Assembly: GCF_005280735.1 (NCBI RefSeq) | Contig: NZ_CP040077.1 | Location: forward strand, 434,001-498,000 | Source of the DNA: Trinickia violacea | GTDB lineage: Bacteria; Pseudomonadota; Gammaproteobacteria; Burkholderiales; Burkholderiaceae | DNA: 64,000 nucleotides | Direction: 5' to 3' | Shown: in pieces, positions 8,895-19,637 of the stretch | How the letters are laid out: each line of letters opens with the position of its first letter | Numbering within the stretch: the stretch's first letter is position 1 | The notes under the pieces: model-generated | What the model was told of the DNA's origin: nothing | Seen by the model: the letters and a program-made list of their open reading frames with translations, nothing else | Database searches by the model: none | Translations under genes and position numbers: made by a program

Positions 8895-9692
8895 CTACTC
8901 CGGGGCGTCCGAGACGTTTTTGGCGTCCGCCGCCCGCGGTTTGCGCGGCGCCTTTTCGAGCGTGCGATCGTAGATCCAGCGCGGCAGGATGTGCAGCAGA
9001 AGCGCTGCGATGCGCATCTGCCACGGGAAGATCGCGAAGCGCGTCTTGCGCGCGATCGCATCGGCCGTCTTGGCGGCGAAGCGGTCGGCGTCCATCAGGA
9101 ACGGCATCGGATACGGATTGTGCTCGGTCATCGGCGTACGGATGTAGCCGGGCGCGATCGTGACGACCGCCACGCCGTGCGGACGCATTTCGACGCGCAG
9201 CGATTCCAGATACTTGAGCGCCGCCGCCTTCGACGCGCTATACGCGCCAGACCCGGGCAGTCCGCGCACGCCCGCCACGCTCGCGACGCCGACGAGCGTC
9301 CCGCGCCGCGCTGCGCGCATCTGCGCGGCGAACGGCTCGAAGGTGGCGACCATGCCGAAGTAATTGACCTCCATCACTTCGCGAAACGCGTCGAGGTCGC
9401 CGTGGCCAGTGATGACGCCTTTGCTGATCCCCGCATTGGCGATCACGACATCGGGCATGCCGTGCTGGGCGATGAACTGCGACGCCGCGTCGGCGAGCGC
9501 GTCTGCATCGCGCACGTCGGCGGGATAGATCGAGATGGAAGTCTTGGGGAAGCGTTGCGCGAATTCGGCGAGCTTGTCGCCGCGGCGGGCAACGAGGCCG
9601 AGAATCGCGCCGCGCCGCGCGTATTCGCCGGCGAGCGCAAGGCCGATGCCGCTCGAGGCGCCGGTGATGAAGACCTTCAATGACGAATTCAT
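8895..9692 (-). CDS. Short-chain dehydrogenase/reductase
   Basis: A 265-residue classical SDR. The nucleotide-binding motif GASSGIG is at residues 11-17, NAG at 86-88, catalytic Ser138, and YSASK with Tyr151 and Lys155. The C-terminal extension ILPRWIYDRTLEKAPRKPRAA is basic. Together with the hydrophobic IAALLLHIL just before it, this suggests peripheral membrane contact. The substrate cannot be read from the sequence; similar proteins act on lipids or steroid-like molecules. It lies between dsbA and the BtuF-like gene on the same strand, with 19 bp to dsbA. Confidence 0.9.
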   Translation of the reverse strand: MNSSLKVFITGASSGIGLALAGEYARRGAILGLVARRGDKLAEFAQRFPKTSISIYPADVRDADALADAASQFIAQHGMPDVVIANAGISKGVITGHGDLDAFREVMEVNYFGMVATFEPFAAQMRAARRGTLVGVASVAGVRGLPGSGAYSASKAAALKYLESLRVEMRPHGVAVVTIAPGYIRTPMTEHNPYPMPFLMDADRFAAKTADAIARKTRFAIFPWQMRIAALLLHILPRWIYDRTLEKAPRKPRAADAKNVSDAPE

Positions 9693-9711
9693 GCCGGCGC
9701 CCTCGGGGGCA

Positions 9712-10350
9712 TTACATCTTCTTCGCGCGGACTTGCGAGACGAGGTAGTCGAGCACCTGGATCGTGCCGGGCAGGCTGTTGGTCTCGGCCGGGCCGGTTT
9801 CGTACTTGCCTTGGACCGCGATCGTCGGCACGCCGTCGATCTTGTAGTCGGCGACCTTTTGCTGGTCGCGCTTCAACGCGCTTTCGGTCGAGAACGAGTT
9901 ATAGGCGGCGAGGAACTTCTGCGTGTCGACGCCCTTCGTCGCGAGGAACTTGGCTTGGTCTTGCGGCGTCAGCAGATAGTTTTTCTTGACGTGGATCTCA
10001 TTGAACACGTCCGGCGTCAGCTGCTGCGCGAGGCCCAGCGAATCGAGCGCGTAGTAGAGCTTCGAATGGGGAATGAAGTCGTCGCGGAACGCCACCGGCA
10101 CGCGATTGAACACGACATCGGGGCCTTGCTTCTTGATCCACGCTTCGAGGTAAGGGTCGAATTCATTGCAGTGCGGGCAGCCGTACCAGAAGAATTCGGT
10201 GACTTCGATCTTGCCGGCCGGCACGTCGACGGGCTGCGGCGCTTTCAGTGTCGTGTAGTCCTTGCCGGCGACCGGAGCGGCCGGCGCCGCCTGGACGACG
10301 CCCGCGGCGAGGCCCAGGGAGAGAAAAAGGATACTGATCAGTTTTTTCAT
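9712..10350 (-). CDS. dsbA: Thiol:disulfide interchange protein DsbA
   Basis: A 212-residue periplasmic oxidase that introduces disulfide bonds into exported proteins. The signal peptide is MKKLISILFLSLGLAAGVVQA-AP. The thioredoxin-like domain contains the active site CPHC (Cys58 and Cys61) in EFFWYGCPHCNEF, a helical insert with ALDSLGLAQQLTPDVFNEIH, and the cis-Pro segment DGVPTIAVQGKYETGP. Length and motifs are typical of betaproteobacterial DsbA. The upstream genes (SPOR protein, argS) are on the same strand, as in other Burkholderiaceae. Confidence 0.95.
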   Translation of the reverse strand: MKKLISILFLSLGLAAGVVQAAPAAPVAGKDYTTLKAPQPVDVPAGKIEVTEFFWYGCPHCNEFDPYLEAWIKKQGPDVVFNRVPVAFRDDFIPHSKLYYALDSLGLAQQLTPDVFNEIHVKKNYLLTPQDQAKFLATKGVDTQKFLAAYNSFSTESALKRDQQKVADYKIDGVPTIAVQGKYETGPAETNSLPGTIQVLDYLVSQVRAKKM

Positions 10351-10500
10351 GTTGGTCCGTAAATGCGAGTGATCGTGAACTGCCGCGCCGGTTGAGCCTG
10401 TTGCACGTTTTGCGCGTGGTTTGCAACGGTAGCGGCTGCCAAACTCAGACTTTCGCCGCGCGCCATTGGTTCAGCGGCGCGCGGCGAGTGAAGTTTCCGG

Positions 10501-11307
10501 TTACTGCTTCGTGAAGCGGATGACGGCAGTGTCGACGCCGGCATCGGAGAGCCGCTGGCGCGCCGAATTCATGTCGTCGAACTTCGAGAACGGCCCGATG
10601 CGCACGCGGAAGTACGTGACGCCGCCTGCGTCGCGCTGCGACACCTTCGATTCGAACCCTTGGAACGCGAGGCGGGCGCGCTGCTGCTCGGCGTCCGCTT
10701 CGGTCTTGTACGCGCCCACTTGCAGGAAGTAGCCGGTGTTCACGTCGTTGTTCGCGGTCGCGGCGGCGGGCGAGCCCGGCTTGGCGGCCGGCGCGGCGCC
10801 TGGCGTCGCGCTGCCCGGCGGCGTGGCGCGCGCGGTGGCAGCCGGCTCGTTCGTCGACTGCGGCTTCTTCGCTTGCGCCGTGGCGCCGCTGCCGCCCGTG
10901 GACGGCTGCGGCGCGACCGCGACGCCGTTGTTCGCCGGCGGAACCTGGATGATCTCCGGCTCTTCGAGCATGCCCGACGACTGCGTCTGGTTGTTCGACT
11001 GGCCCGGCGCGGTATTGGGCGGCGCGGGCTGGGCGGCCTGCGGCACCGGCTGGCCCGGCGTCTTGCCCTGCAGCGCCCGGTTCGGATCGTACGGCGCGCT
11101 TCCGCTGGCCGCGCCGTTATCGGGGGTGGCGGGCGGCGCCACCTTCGAGACGAACGGCGTCGGCGCCCGCGTGATGTAAAGCGCGACGACCACCGCAATC
11201 GCGAGACCGACGATCAGGCCCAGCACAATGCCGAGAAACGTGCCCCCGGACTGCTTCGACTGCTTTGACGTGCTGCGGCTTGACGAACTGCGGCTGGGTT
11301 TTGCCAT
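10501..11307 (-). CDS. FtsN-like SPOR-domain membrane protein
   Basis: A 268-residue inner-membrane protein with the layout of FtsN. It has a basic Ser-rich cytoplasmic tail (MAKPSRSSSSRSTSKQSKQ), one membrane segment (FLGIVLGLIVGLAIAVVVALYI), a long Pro/Ala/Gln-rich periplasmic linker and a C-terminal SPOR domain (GYFLQVGAYKTEADAEQQRARLAFQGFE...YFRVRIGPFSKFDDMNSARQRL). SPOR domains bind denuded septal glycan. The start at 11307 has AGGTGA upstream; a TTG six codons earlier is possible. It follows argS by 79 bp, a conserved neighbourhood in this group. Confidence 0.88.
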   Translation of the reverse strand: MAKPSRSSSSRSTSKQSKQSGGTFLGIVLGLIVGLAIAVVVALYITRAPTPFVSKVAPPATPDNGAASGSAPYDPNRALQGKTPGQPVPQAAQPAPPNTAPGQSNNQTQSSGMLEEPEIIQVPPANNGVAVAPQPSTGGSGATAQAKKPQSTNEPAATARATPPGSATPGAAPAAKPGSPAAATANNDVNTGYFLQVGAYKTEADAEQQRARLAFQGFESKVSQRDAGGVTYFRVRIGPFSKFDDMNSARQRLSDAGVDTAVIRFTKQ

Positions 11308-11347
11308 CGTATGAATCACCTGCAAAGAGAAATCGGGACGACCGTCG

Positions 11348-11353
11348 ATTATA
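11348..11353 (-). promoter_or_regulatory. Possible -10 box for the SPOR-domain gene
   Basis: A perfect TATAAT on the minus strand lies 40 bp upstream of the FtsN-like start, in the 79-bp gap after argS. No good -35 hexamer is visible at the right distance, so this is only a weak internal-promoter candidate. Confidence 0.3.
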
Positions 11354-11386
11354 ACGACGGTCTATCGCACTTTATGGCGAGCGAGA

Positions 11387-13171
11387 TCACATCTTGACGG
11401 GAGCGGACACGCCGATTGTCGAAAGACCGTTCTCGAGCACCTGGCGTGTCGCCGCGAGCAGCGCGAGGCGCGCTTCACGCACGTCCGCCTCGTCGACGAG
11501 AACGCGCTCGGCATTGTAGAACGAGTGAAATTCGCCTGCGAGGTCGCGCAAGTAGAACGCGATCGCGTGCGGCGCGAGTTCGTCGGCTGCGTGCGCGAGC
11601 GCGTCCGGGAACTCGGCGAGCTTTTGCAGGAGCGCCATGGCGCGCTCGCTCGTGAGCGCCGAGAGGTCGGCTTTCGGCAAGGCGGCTGCGCCGCTGCCGT
11701 AGCGCGACTTCGCCTCGGCGAGCACCGAGCAGATCCGCGCGTGCGCGTACTGCACGTAGTACACCGGGTTCTCGTCGTTCTGCTTGAGCGCGAGGTCGAT
11801 GTCGAACACGAACTCGGTGTCGGCCTTGCGCGAGATCAGGAAGAAGCGCACGGCGTCACGCCCGCGCGTGATGGTCGCTTCGTCGATCAGGTCCGGCGAC
11901 GTTTCTGTGCCGGGTTCCGTGCCGCCCGACCACTCGATCAGGTCGCGCACCGTCACATAGCTGCCCGCGCGCTTCGAGAGCTTCACTTCCTGGCCGTCGC
12001 GCATCACCGTGACCATCTTGTGCAGCACGTAGTCGGGGTAGCCCTGCGGAATGCCGACGCCAACCGCCTGCAAGCCCGCGCGCACCCGCGCGATCGTGCC
12101 GTGGTGGTCCGAGCCCTGGATGTTGATGACCTTCGTGAAGCCGCGCTCCCACTTCGTCACGTGGTAGGCGACGTCGGGCAGGAAGTACGTGTAGGTGCCG
12201 TCGGACTTGCGCATCACGCGGTCTTTGTCGTCGCCGTCGTCGGTGGTGCGCAGCCAGAGTGCGCCGTCTTGCTCGAAGGTCTTGCCGGAGGCGAGCAGCG
12301 CCTCGACCGTCTTCTCGACGCGGCCGTCTTTGTACAGCGACGACTCGAGGTAGTACTGGTCGAACTTCACGCCGAGCGCCTGCAGGTCCATATCCTGCTC
12401 GTGGCGCAGGTAGGCGACGGCGAATTCGCGGATCGCCTCGAGGTTTTCGGGGTCGCGCGCGCCCGTGACCGGGACGCCGTCCTTCGCCGCGACCGTGGCG
12501 CCGTTCAGGTAGTCGTTCGCGATTTCAGCGATGTACTCGCCGTTGTAGGCGGCTTCCGGCCAGCCTGCATCGCCGGGCTTGAGGCCGCGAGCGCGTGCCT
12601 GCGTCGAGACGGCGAGGTTCTGGATCTGCACGCCCGCGTCGTTGTAGTAGAACTCGCGGTGCACGTCGTAACCCTGGCTTTCCATCACGTTCGCGAGGGA
12701 ATCGCCGAGCACGGCCTGGCGGCCATGGCCGAGGTGGAGCGGCCCGGTCGGGTTCGCCGACACGAATTCGAGCAGCACGTGCTTGCCGGCGTCGCGCCTG
12801 GAGCGGCCGAACGCGCGGCCCTCGGCGAACACGGCGCCGATCACCGCCTGCTTCGCGGCGGGCGTCAGGCGCAGGTTGATGAAACCCGGGCCCGCGATTT
12901 CGGCGGCTTCGATCAAGCCTTGCGCGCCGGGTTGCGCGAGCAGGGCGTCGACGATCTGCTGCGCGAGCTGGCGCGGGTTCGCCTTCAGCGGCTTCGCGAG
13001 TTGCATCGCGACGTTGCAGGCAACGTCGCCGTGCGCGGCCGCTTTCGGGCGTTCGAGGGTGATCGAGGGGGCGGCGAAGGCGGCTTCGGTCGAACCTTGT
13101 ACCTGGGTTGCGGCCTGCTTCACGCTGTCGGCGAGCAGGGTTTCGAGAGTCTGTTTTTGTGCGGGCAGCAT
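11387..13171 (-). CDS. argS: Arginyl-tRNA synthetase
   Basis: A 594-residue class I aminoacyl-tRNA synthetase that charges tRNA-Arg. The N-terminal Add-1 domain spans about residues 1-110. The catalytic core has the HIGH-type signature in NPTGPLHLGHGRQAVLGDS, and the KMSK equivalent in EVKLSKRAGSYVTVRDL. The C-terminal DALR anticodon-binding domain contains YVQYAHARICSVL and ends NGLSTIGVSAPVKM. The length is as expected. The start at 13171 gives a normal N-terminus (MLPAQKQTLETLL). It is transcribed toward the FtsN-like gene and dsbA. Confidence 0.97.
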   Translation of the reverse strand: MLPAQKQTLETLLADSVKQAATQVQGSTEAAFAAPSITLERPKAAAHGDVACNVAMQLAKPLKANPRQLAQQIVDALLAQPGAQGLIEAAEIAGPGFINLRLTPAAKQAVIGAVFAEGRAFGRSRRDAGKHVLLEFVSANPTGPLHLGHGRQAVLGDSLANVMESQGYDVHREFYYNDAGVQIQNLAVSTQARARGLKPGDAGWPEAAYNGEYIAEIANDYLNGATVAAKDGVPVTGARDPENLEAIREFAVAYLRHEQDMDLQALGVKFDQYYLESSLYKDGRVEKTVEALLASGKTFEQDGALWLRTTDDGDDKDRVMRKSDGTYTYFLPDVAYHVTKWERGFTKVINIQGSDHHGTIARVRAGLQAVGVGIPQGYPDYVLHKMVTVMRDGQEVKLSKRAGSYVTVRDLIEWSGGTEPGTETSPDLIDEATITRGRDAVRFFLISRKADTEFVFDIDLALKQNDENPVYYVQYAHARICSVLAEAKSRYGSGAAALPKADLSALTSERAMALLQKLAEFPDALAHAADELAPHAIAFYLRDLAGEFHSFYNAERVLVDEADVREARLALLAATRQVLENGLSTIGVSAPVKM

Positions 13172-13505
13172 GCTGGTCCGTTGAAGTCGAGTGAGGGGTC
13201 CGGTCGGGCGGACCTGAGCGCGGCGGCGTCGGGTCGGATGGGCGTTCGACGTGCGAAGCGCCGATCCGGTTCTATGTAAGCGCTGAACGCGGGCGCTCGC
13301 GCCTCGCGTTGCCGGCCACCGGCCCGCCAGTGCGGGTGGTAGCGCGCTTTTTTCGAGCTAGGCAGATTTTAGCAGGTGCTAATATGTCCAAATAGCGCGA
13401 CGGCTGAACCTGCCGGTCGGCGCGTGCCCCGTCCAGCGGGGCGCGACGAGGGTTCGACGCTCCGCCGTCGCATGGATCGATCAAAACGAAAAAAGGGAGT
13501 TGATT
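13172..13505. other. Divergent intergenic region between argS and the DUF1840 gene
   Basis: This 334-bp gap must hold the promoters for two divergent genes. The one structured element seen is TTAGCA-GG-TGCTAA at 13369-13382, with TAATAT overlapping its right half, a possible -10 box. The rest looks like ordinary GC-rich spacer. No RNA gene was recognised. Confidence 0.4.
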
Positions 13506-13832
13506 ATGATGGTTACTTTCAAATGCCATGCCGCGCCTGATGTGATCATGCTCGAGAATCTCGCGCAGTATCTCGTCGGCATCGTCGGCAAGCAGCTCGG
13601 CAAGCGCGGCGTGATCACGCATGATGAACTGGGCACCGCGATCTCGAAGCTCGAAGCCGCGATCGTCACCGACAAGAAGGACCGTGCCGAGCACGAAGGC
13701 CACTACCATGAAGGCGAAGACGGGCACTTGCATCACGAGCTGCCCGTCGGTCTTGCGCAGCGCTCGTTCCCGTTCCTCGACATGCTGCGCGCCGCGCAGA
13801 AGGAAAACGTCGACGTGCTGTGGGGCGTTTGA
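13506..13832 (+). CDS. DUF1840 family protein
   Basis: A 108-residue protein of the DUF1840 family, typical of Betaproteobacteria and without a known function. It begins MMVTFKCHAAPDVIMLENLAQYLVGIVGKQLGKRGVI. It has a histidine- and acid-rich middle (HEGHYHEGEDGHLHHELP) that could bind metal, and ends RSFPFLDMLRAAQKENVDVLWGV. The ribosome-binding site AAAGGGAG ends at 13499, and either of two successive ATG codons (13506 or 13509) could be used. No signal peptide is present, so it is cytoplasmic. A terminator hairpin lies downstream. Confidence 0.85.
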   Translation: MMVTFKCHAAPDVIMLENLAQYLVGIVGKQLGKRGVITHDELGTAISKLEAAIVTDKKDRAEHEGHYHEGEDGHLHHELPVGLAQRSFPFLDMLRAAQKENVDVLWGV

Positions 13833-13928
13833 CGAGGGTGGCGGGCGGACCGGTCCAGGCCGTCGCGTCGAACGTCTGCCCGCCTTCGGCCGAATGACCG
13901 GCGGCAGGTGCCGTGACTGAATGAGAAC

Positions 13929-13957
13929 GAGCCCGCTGCAAGCGGGTTCTATCTTTT
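13929..13957 (+). terminator. Terminator after the DUF1840 gene
   Basis: Stem AGCCCGCT / AGCGGGTT with a short loop, followed by TTCTATCTTTTT on the plus strand. It lies about 100 bp after the DUF1840 stop codon. Confidence 0.65.
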
Positions 13958-13985
13958 TCGACGCCTGATTTGCCTGAGTGAAGCG

Positions 13986-14183
13986 CTATTTCAAATGCGT
14001 TTTTCCACGGCAAAAGCGTTTTGCGATCCACCCGAAAAAAACGCTTCCCAATAAAGCGCCGCCTAATAGATACGGTAGTGCGGCTTCATAGGAAAGGTCG
14101 GGAAATAATGATCCGAGAATAAAGACGCCTGCGTAGAGAAAAGCAAGAAAACCAACGAGCGTGGCTGCTAGCAAGATCAGCAT
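13986..14183 (-). CDS. Small two-helix membrane protein coupled to a broken upstream gene
   Basis: A 65-residue protein starting at the ATG that shares its A with the stop codon of the preceding fragment (TAATG arrangement). This implies translational coupling. Two membrane helices are visible: MLILLAATLVGFLAFLYAGVFILGSLF and ALPYLLGGALLGSVFFGWIA, followed by a basic tail KRFCRGKTHLK. The DNA is AT-richer than its neighbours. A small membrane protein overlapping the end of a possible toxic enzyme is a common arrangement for immunity proteins, but that role is inference. A GTG nine bases further upstream is an alternative start. Confidence 0.55.
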   Translation of the reverse strand: MLILLAATLVGFLAFLYAGVFILGSLFPDLSYEAALPYLLGGALLGSVFFGWIAKRFCRGKTHLK

Positions 14184-14401
14184 TATTCCCACCGCGTAAT
14201 TGGGCAATTCAACAGGTTGCTGTACTTGGAACCGCCTGCGCGAAAGATTTCTTCGACGTATGATGCGCAGTTGTGAGGTAGAACAAGCCACCGCCAACGT
14301 TTTGCCGAGAGTTCCTCCAGCTTCCGTTGGGCGCCCTTCGGGTTGGGAAGCGGCACGTGTGTTCGCTGCAACTCTCGTTTTAAATGGAACTGCCCGACAA
14401 A
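14183..14401 (-). pseudogene. C-terminal fragment of an NC-motif enzyme domain
   Basis: An open frame of about 72 codons without a good start; it is bounded upstream by a TGA at 14402-14404. The readable part includes PLPNPKGAQRKLEEL and RWLVLPHNCASYVEEIFRAGG, ending LNCPITRWE. The block HNC-S-(F/Y)-V-E-(E/D)-(I/V)-x-x-AGG is the active-site-cysteine segment seen in several NlpC/P60- or LRAT-like papain-fold domains, including some secreted bacterial effectors. An ATG-started stretch in another frame lies upstream (from 14429), so a frameshift or deletion may have broken the gene. Homology is judged by eye only. Confidence 0.4.
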
Positions 14402-14579
14402 TCATCAATCTTTCGCCAAGGTAGTTCATCGCATTTTCCCTAATCTATTTGAAGTGGAATTCAGGCATGCTGAAGGGACAAGTGCGAAGGATATTTTTGG
14501 TGCGTAGCGTAGGTCTATAAGATATTGCCTAAATGGAGCCTGGGTTTGGCCTGATTCACGTGTTTTTATGCCAAATGAG

Positions 14580-14606
14580 AAAGAGCCCGCTAAGCGGGCT
14601 CTTTCG
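14580..14606 (-). terminator. Terminator hairpin, probably bidirectional
   Basis: Perfect stem AGAGCCCGC / GCGGGCTCT at 14581-14603, flanked by AAAGA and TTTCGTC, so it can serve either strand. Its best client is the minus-strand gene ending at 14657. Confidence 0.7.
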
Positions 14607-14656
14607 TCTTCGACACCTGGGCGATACTTCGAATCGCCGCAGCGCACCCATTGCCT

Positions 14657-14860
14657 TTACTGACTGGCGCCTGCCGGTGCCGCTGTCTCCGAGCTGGCGC
14701 CTTTTTTCTGCTTCGCCTTCTTCGGCTTCTTGTGATGCTCTTCCTTCGGGGCCGAGTAGGAGCTCGTCGCGCTCGCTTCGGACGCTCCGCCCTGAGCCCA
14801 AACGACCGACGATCCCCCCACCAGCGACAGCGCAACACACAGCAACGTCAGCTTCTTCAT
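14657..14860 (-). CDS. Small exported lysine-rich protein
   Basis: A 67-residue protein with a clear signal peptide (MKKLTLLCVALSLVGGSSVVWAQ) and a mature part of about 45 residues dominated by Lys, Ser and Ala (EEHHKKPKKAKQKKG). A GGAG sequence precedes the ATG. The mature protein is low-complexity, strongly basic and probably unstructured. It could bind polyanions such as nucleic acid or lipopolysaccharide, but nothing proves that. Its own terminator lies downstream, so it is a single-gene unit. Confidence 0.7.
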   Translation of the reverse strand: MKKLTLLCVALSLVGGSSVVWAQGGASEASATSSYSAPKEEHHKKPKKAKQKKGASSETAAPAGASQ

Positions 14861-14990
14861 ACGATTTTCTCCGCAACGATTGAAGGAAAGGCCGGGGGAC
14901 GCGCGACGCGGCGGCGTACCCGGCTTGAGGTGCTACCGTCCGCTAGTTTAGAAAGGTGAAAAAAAGCTCACCGAAAATCTTTGTAATAAC

Positions 14991-15032
14991 AAAAACCCGC
15001 CGTCGGCCTATAGCCATGGCCTTTTTGGCGGG
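14991..15032 (-). terminator. Terminator of the metH C-terminal gene
   Basis: Read on the minus strand: CCCGCC, AAAAA, GGCC, a loop, GGCC, then GGCGGG followed by TTTTTG. It lies 22 bp after the stop codon at 15054. Confidence 0.75.
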
Positions 15033-15053
15033 CATGGGCCCGCCCGCCGAGCC

Positions 15054-17771
<2,718 letters not shown>

Positions 17772-17852
17772 GGCGAGTGCGTTTTTAAAGAGGTTTCGTG
17801 TGGCGCGGGACGATTTCGTTTCGGGCTCGCGTTCAGGCGGCGTGAACGACGT

Positions 17853-18920
17853 TCAGGCCGCGTCGCGATACTGGCTCGGCCACTTGCGCGGCTTCACTTC
17901 GGCGAGTGCTTTGGCGATGGCCGCGATGTGGTCCGGCGTCGTGCCGCAGCAGCCGCCCGCGATGTTCACGAGGCCCGCCTGCGCGAATTCCTTGAGCAAG
18001 CCGGAGGTGACGTCGGGCGTTTCATCGAAGCCCGTGTCGCTCATCGGATTCGGCAAGCCCGCGTTCGGATAGCACGACACATACGCATCGCAGAGCTTCG
18101 ACAATTCGGCGATGTACGGGCGCATCAGCGCTGCGCCGAGCGCGCAGTTCAGGCCGAACGTGAGCGGCTTCGCATGACGCAGCGAATTCCAGAACGCCTC
18201 GACCGTCTGCCCCGACAGAATGCGGCCCGAGGCATCGGTGACGGTGCCCGAGATCATGATCGGCAGGCGCTCGCCGGTGTCTTCGAAGAGCTCGTCCAAG
18301 GCGAACAGTGCGGCCTTGGCGTTCAGCGTGTCGAAGATCGTTTCGACGAGGAACAAGTCGGCGCCGCCGTCGAGCAGCGCCTTCGCCTGCTCGTAATACG
18401 CCGCACGCAATTCGTCGAAGGTGACGTTGCGCGCGCCGGGATCGTTGACGTCGGGCGAGATGCTCGCCGTCTTCGGCGTCGGTCCGATCGCGCCCGCGAC
18501 GAAGCGGGGTTTGTCGGGCGTCGCGTATTTGTCGCACGCGGCGCGCGCGAGCTTCGCGGACTCGACGTTCATTTCGACCGCGAGCGATTCCATCCCGTAG
18601 TCGGCCTGAGCGACCGTGGTCGCGCCGAAGGTGTTGGTCTCGATGATGTCCGCGCCCGCCGCGAGATACTGCTCGTGAATCTCGCGGATGATCTGCGGCT
18701 GCGTGAGCGACAGCAGTTCGTTGTTGCCCTTGATGTCGCGTCCATAGTCCTTGAAGCGCTCGCCGCGATAGCGGGCTTCGTCGAGCTTGTAGCGCTGGAT
18801 CATCGTGCCCATTGCGCCGTCGAGAATCAGGATGCGCGATTCGAGCAGCGCGGGCAGCGCCGCGCCGCGCGTGTAGTGTGTCGCGCGAGGAGCGGCAGCG
18901 GTGGAGGCGGGCTGGTTCAT
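17853..18920 (-). CDS. metH: Homocysteine S-methyltransferase module of split methionine synthase
   Basis: A 355-residue protein equivalent to the N-terminal module of MetH. It has ILDGAMGTMIQRYKL near the start, GADIIETNTFGAT, DLFLVETIFDTLNAKAALFA, GLNCALGA and the zinc-ligand pair in NIAGGCCGTTPDHI. Together with the cysteine in the GLNC block these form the Cys3 zinc site for homocysteine. It ends cleanly 81 bp before the folate/B12 part starts, with no shared frame, so the two polypeptides must act as a complex. Split MetH is known in Burkholderiaceae. The leader holds a short inverted repeat (see separate entry). Confidence 0.94.
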   Translation of the reverse strand: MNQPASTAAAPRATHYTRGAALPALLESRILILDGAMGTMIQRYKLDEARYRGERFKDYGRDIKGNNELLSLTQPQIIREIHEQYLAAGADIIETNTFGATTVAQADYGMESLAVEMNVESAKLARAACDKYATPDKPRFVAGAIGPTPKTASISPDVNDPGARNVTFDELRAAYYEQAKALLDGGADLFLVETIFDTLNAKAALFALDELFEDTGERLPIMISGTVTDASGRILSGQTVEAFWNSLRHAKPLTFGLNCALGAALMRPYIAELSKLCDAYVSCYPNAGLPNPMSDTGFDETPDVTSGLLKEFAQAGLVNIAGGCCGTTPDHIAAIAKALAEVKPRKWPSQYRDAA

Positions 18921-18961
18921 GTCAAACGAGGGCTTGCGCCGGCATGTTCGGGAAGTTTGAC
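18921..18961 (-). promoter_or_regulatory. Inverted repeat in the metH leader
   Basis: GTCAAAC (18921-18927) and GTTTGAC (18955-18961) are perfect 7-bp complements with 27 bases between them. They sit directly before the ATG of the homocysteine module. In RNA this would be a hairpin abutting the start codon. As DNA it could be a regulator site. It does not match the SAH or cobalamin riboswitch consensus. Confidence 0.4.
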
Positions 18962-19037
18962 ATTGTAGCGGTTGCGAGCGGCGCCGGCTGGCGAGGGGGC
19001 GCCGTGGTTGCGCCCTCGGGGGCGGACGCTTAGAAAA

Positions 19038-19067
19038 GAAAAACCCCGTTCGACAACGAACGGGGTT
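19038..19067 (-). terminator. Terminator of the DUF3567 gene
   Basis: Perfect stem AAACCCCGTTCG / CGAACGGGGTTT with loop ACAA. On the minus strand it is followed by TTCTTTTC, which fits the DUF3567 gene ending at 19137. Confidence 0.85.
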
Positions 19068-19136
19068 TCGGTTGCGGCCGCCATGCTTGGCCGCCTGATT
19101 GTGAGGTACGTGCGCGACGTACCTTGGCGATGCACC

Positions 19137-19394
19137 TTAGTGGAGCACCACCGGCTGGTTCATCAGACTGTCGAACTGCCCCAGAAACTCATCGACCTCA
19201 TCGAGCGAGGGCTCTTCCTCGATCAAACGTTGGACATGCTCGCGAAAGCGAGCGGCCATTGCGCCTTCGATAAAAATTTCACGCTGCGCGTTCTTGTCGA
19301 CGATCTCATAGCCACCCGCCCGCATTGCGAGATGGCCGTCCTGCGGCGGAAATTCGACGACGCAGTAGTTCGGGCTGTTGTAGATCATTTGCAT
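19137..19394 (-). CDS. DUF3567 family protein
   Basis: An 85-residue protein of the DUF3567 family found in Betaproteobacteria, function unknown. It begins MQMIYNSPNYCVVEFPPQDGHLAMRAGGYEIVDKNAQREIFI, then has a helical segment (ARFREHVQRLIEEEPSLDEVDEFLGQF). No signal peptide or membrane segment is present, so it is cytoplasmic. AAGGAG lies just before the ATG and a strong terminator follows, so it is probably transcribed alone. Confidence 0.88.
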   Translation of the reverse strand: MQMIYNSPNYCVVEFPPQDGHLAMRAGGYEIVDKNAQREIFIEGAMAARFREHVQRLIEEEPSLDEVDEFLGQFDSLMNQPVVLH

Positions 19395-19637
19395 GGCGAC
19401 ACTCCTTATTCCGGTTGGCTCCTGGCCTTTCTGCCGCCTACATGGAGCAGGTAGTGTGGAATTTCAAGGGGTGGGCCCGGCATGACTTTGCAAATTTTTC
19501 CGGGCCTGGAAGTTAGACCGGGGTTGCGCGAATCGTTCGTGCGGCGTCTCAAAAGAACTCGGGCGGCCTGAGTTGGCTACCGAGTTGGCTCTCGCCGCTT
19601 GCTGCTCAACGATCGGCCGAGAACGGCGCGTGCTCGA

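Noticed and set aside
18921..18961. SAH or cobalamin riboswitch before metH
   Set aside because: The leader is only about 40 bases with a simple 7-bp inverted repeat. Known cores for either riboswitch are absent.
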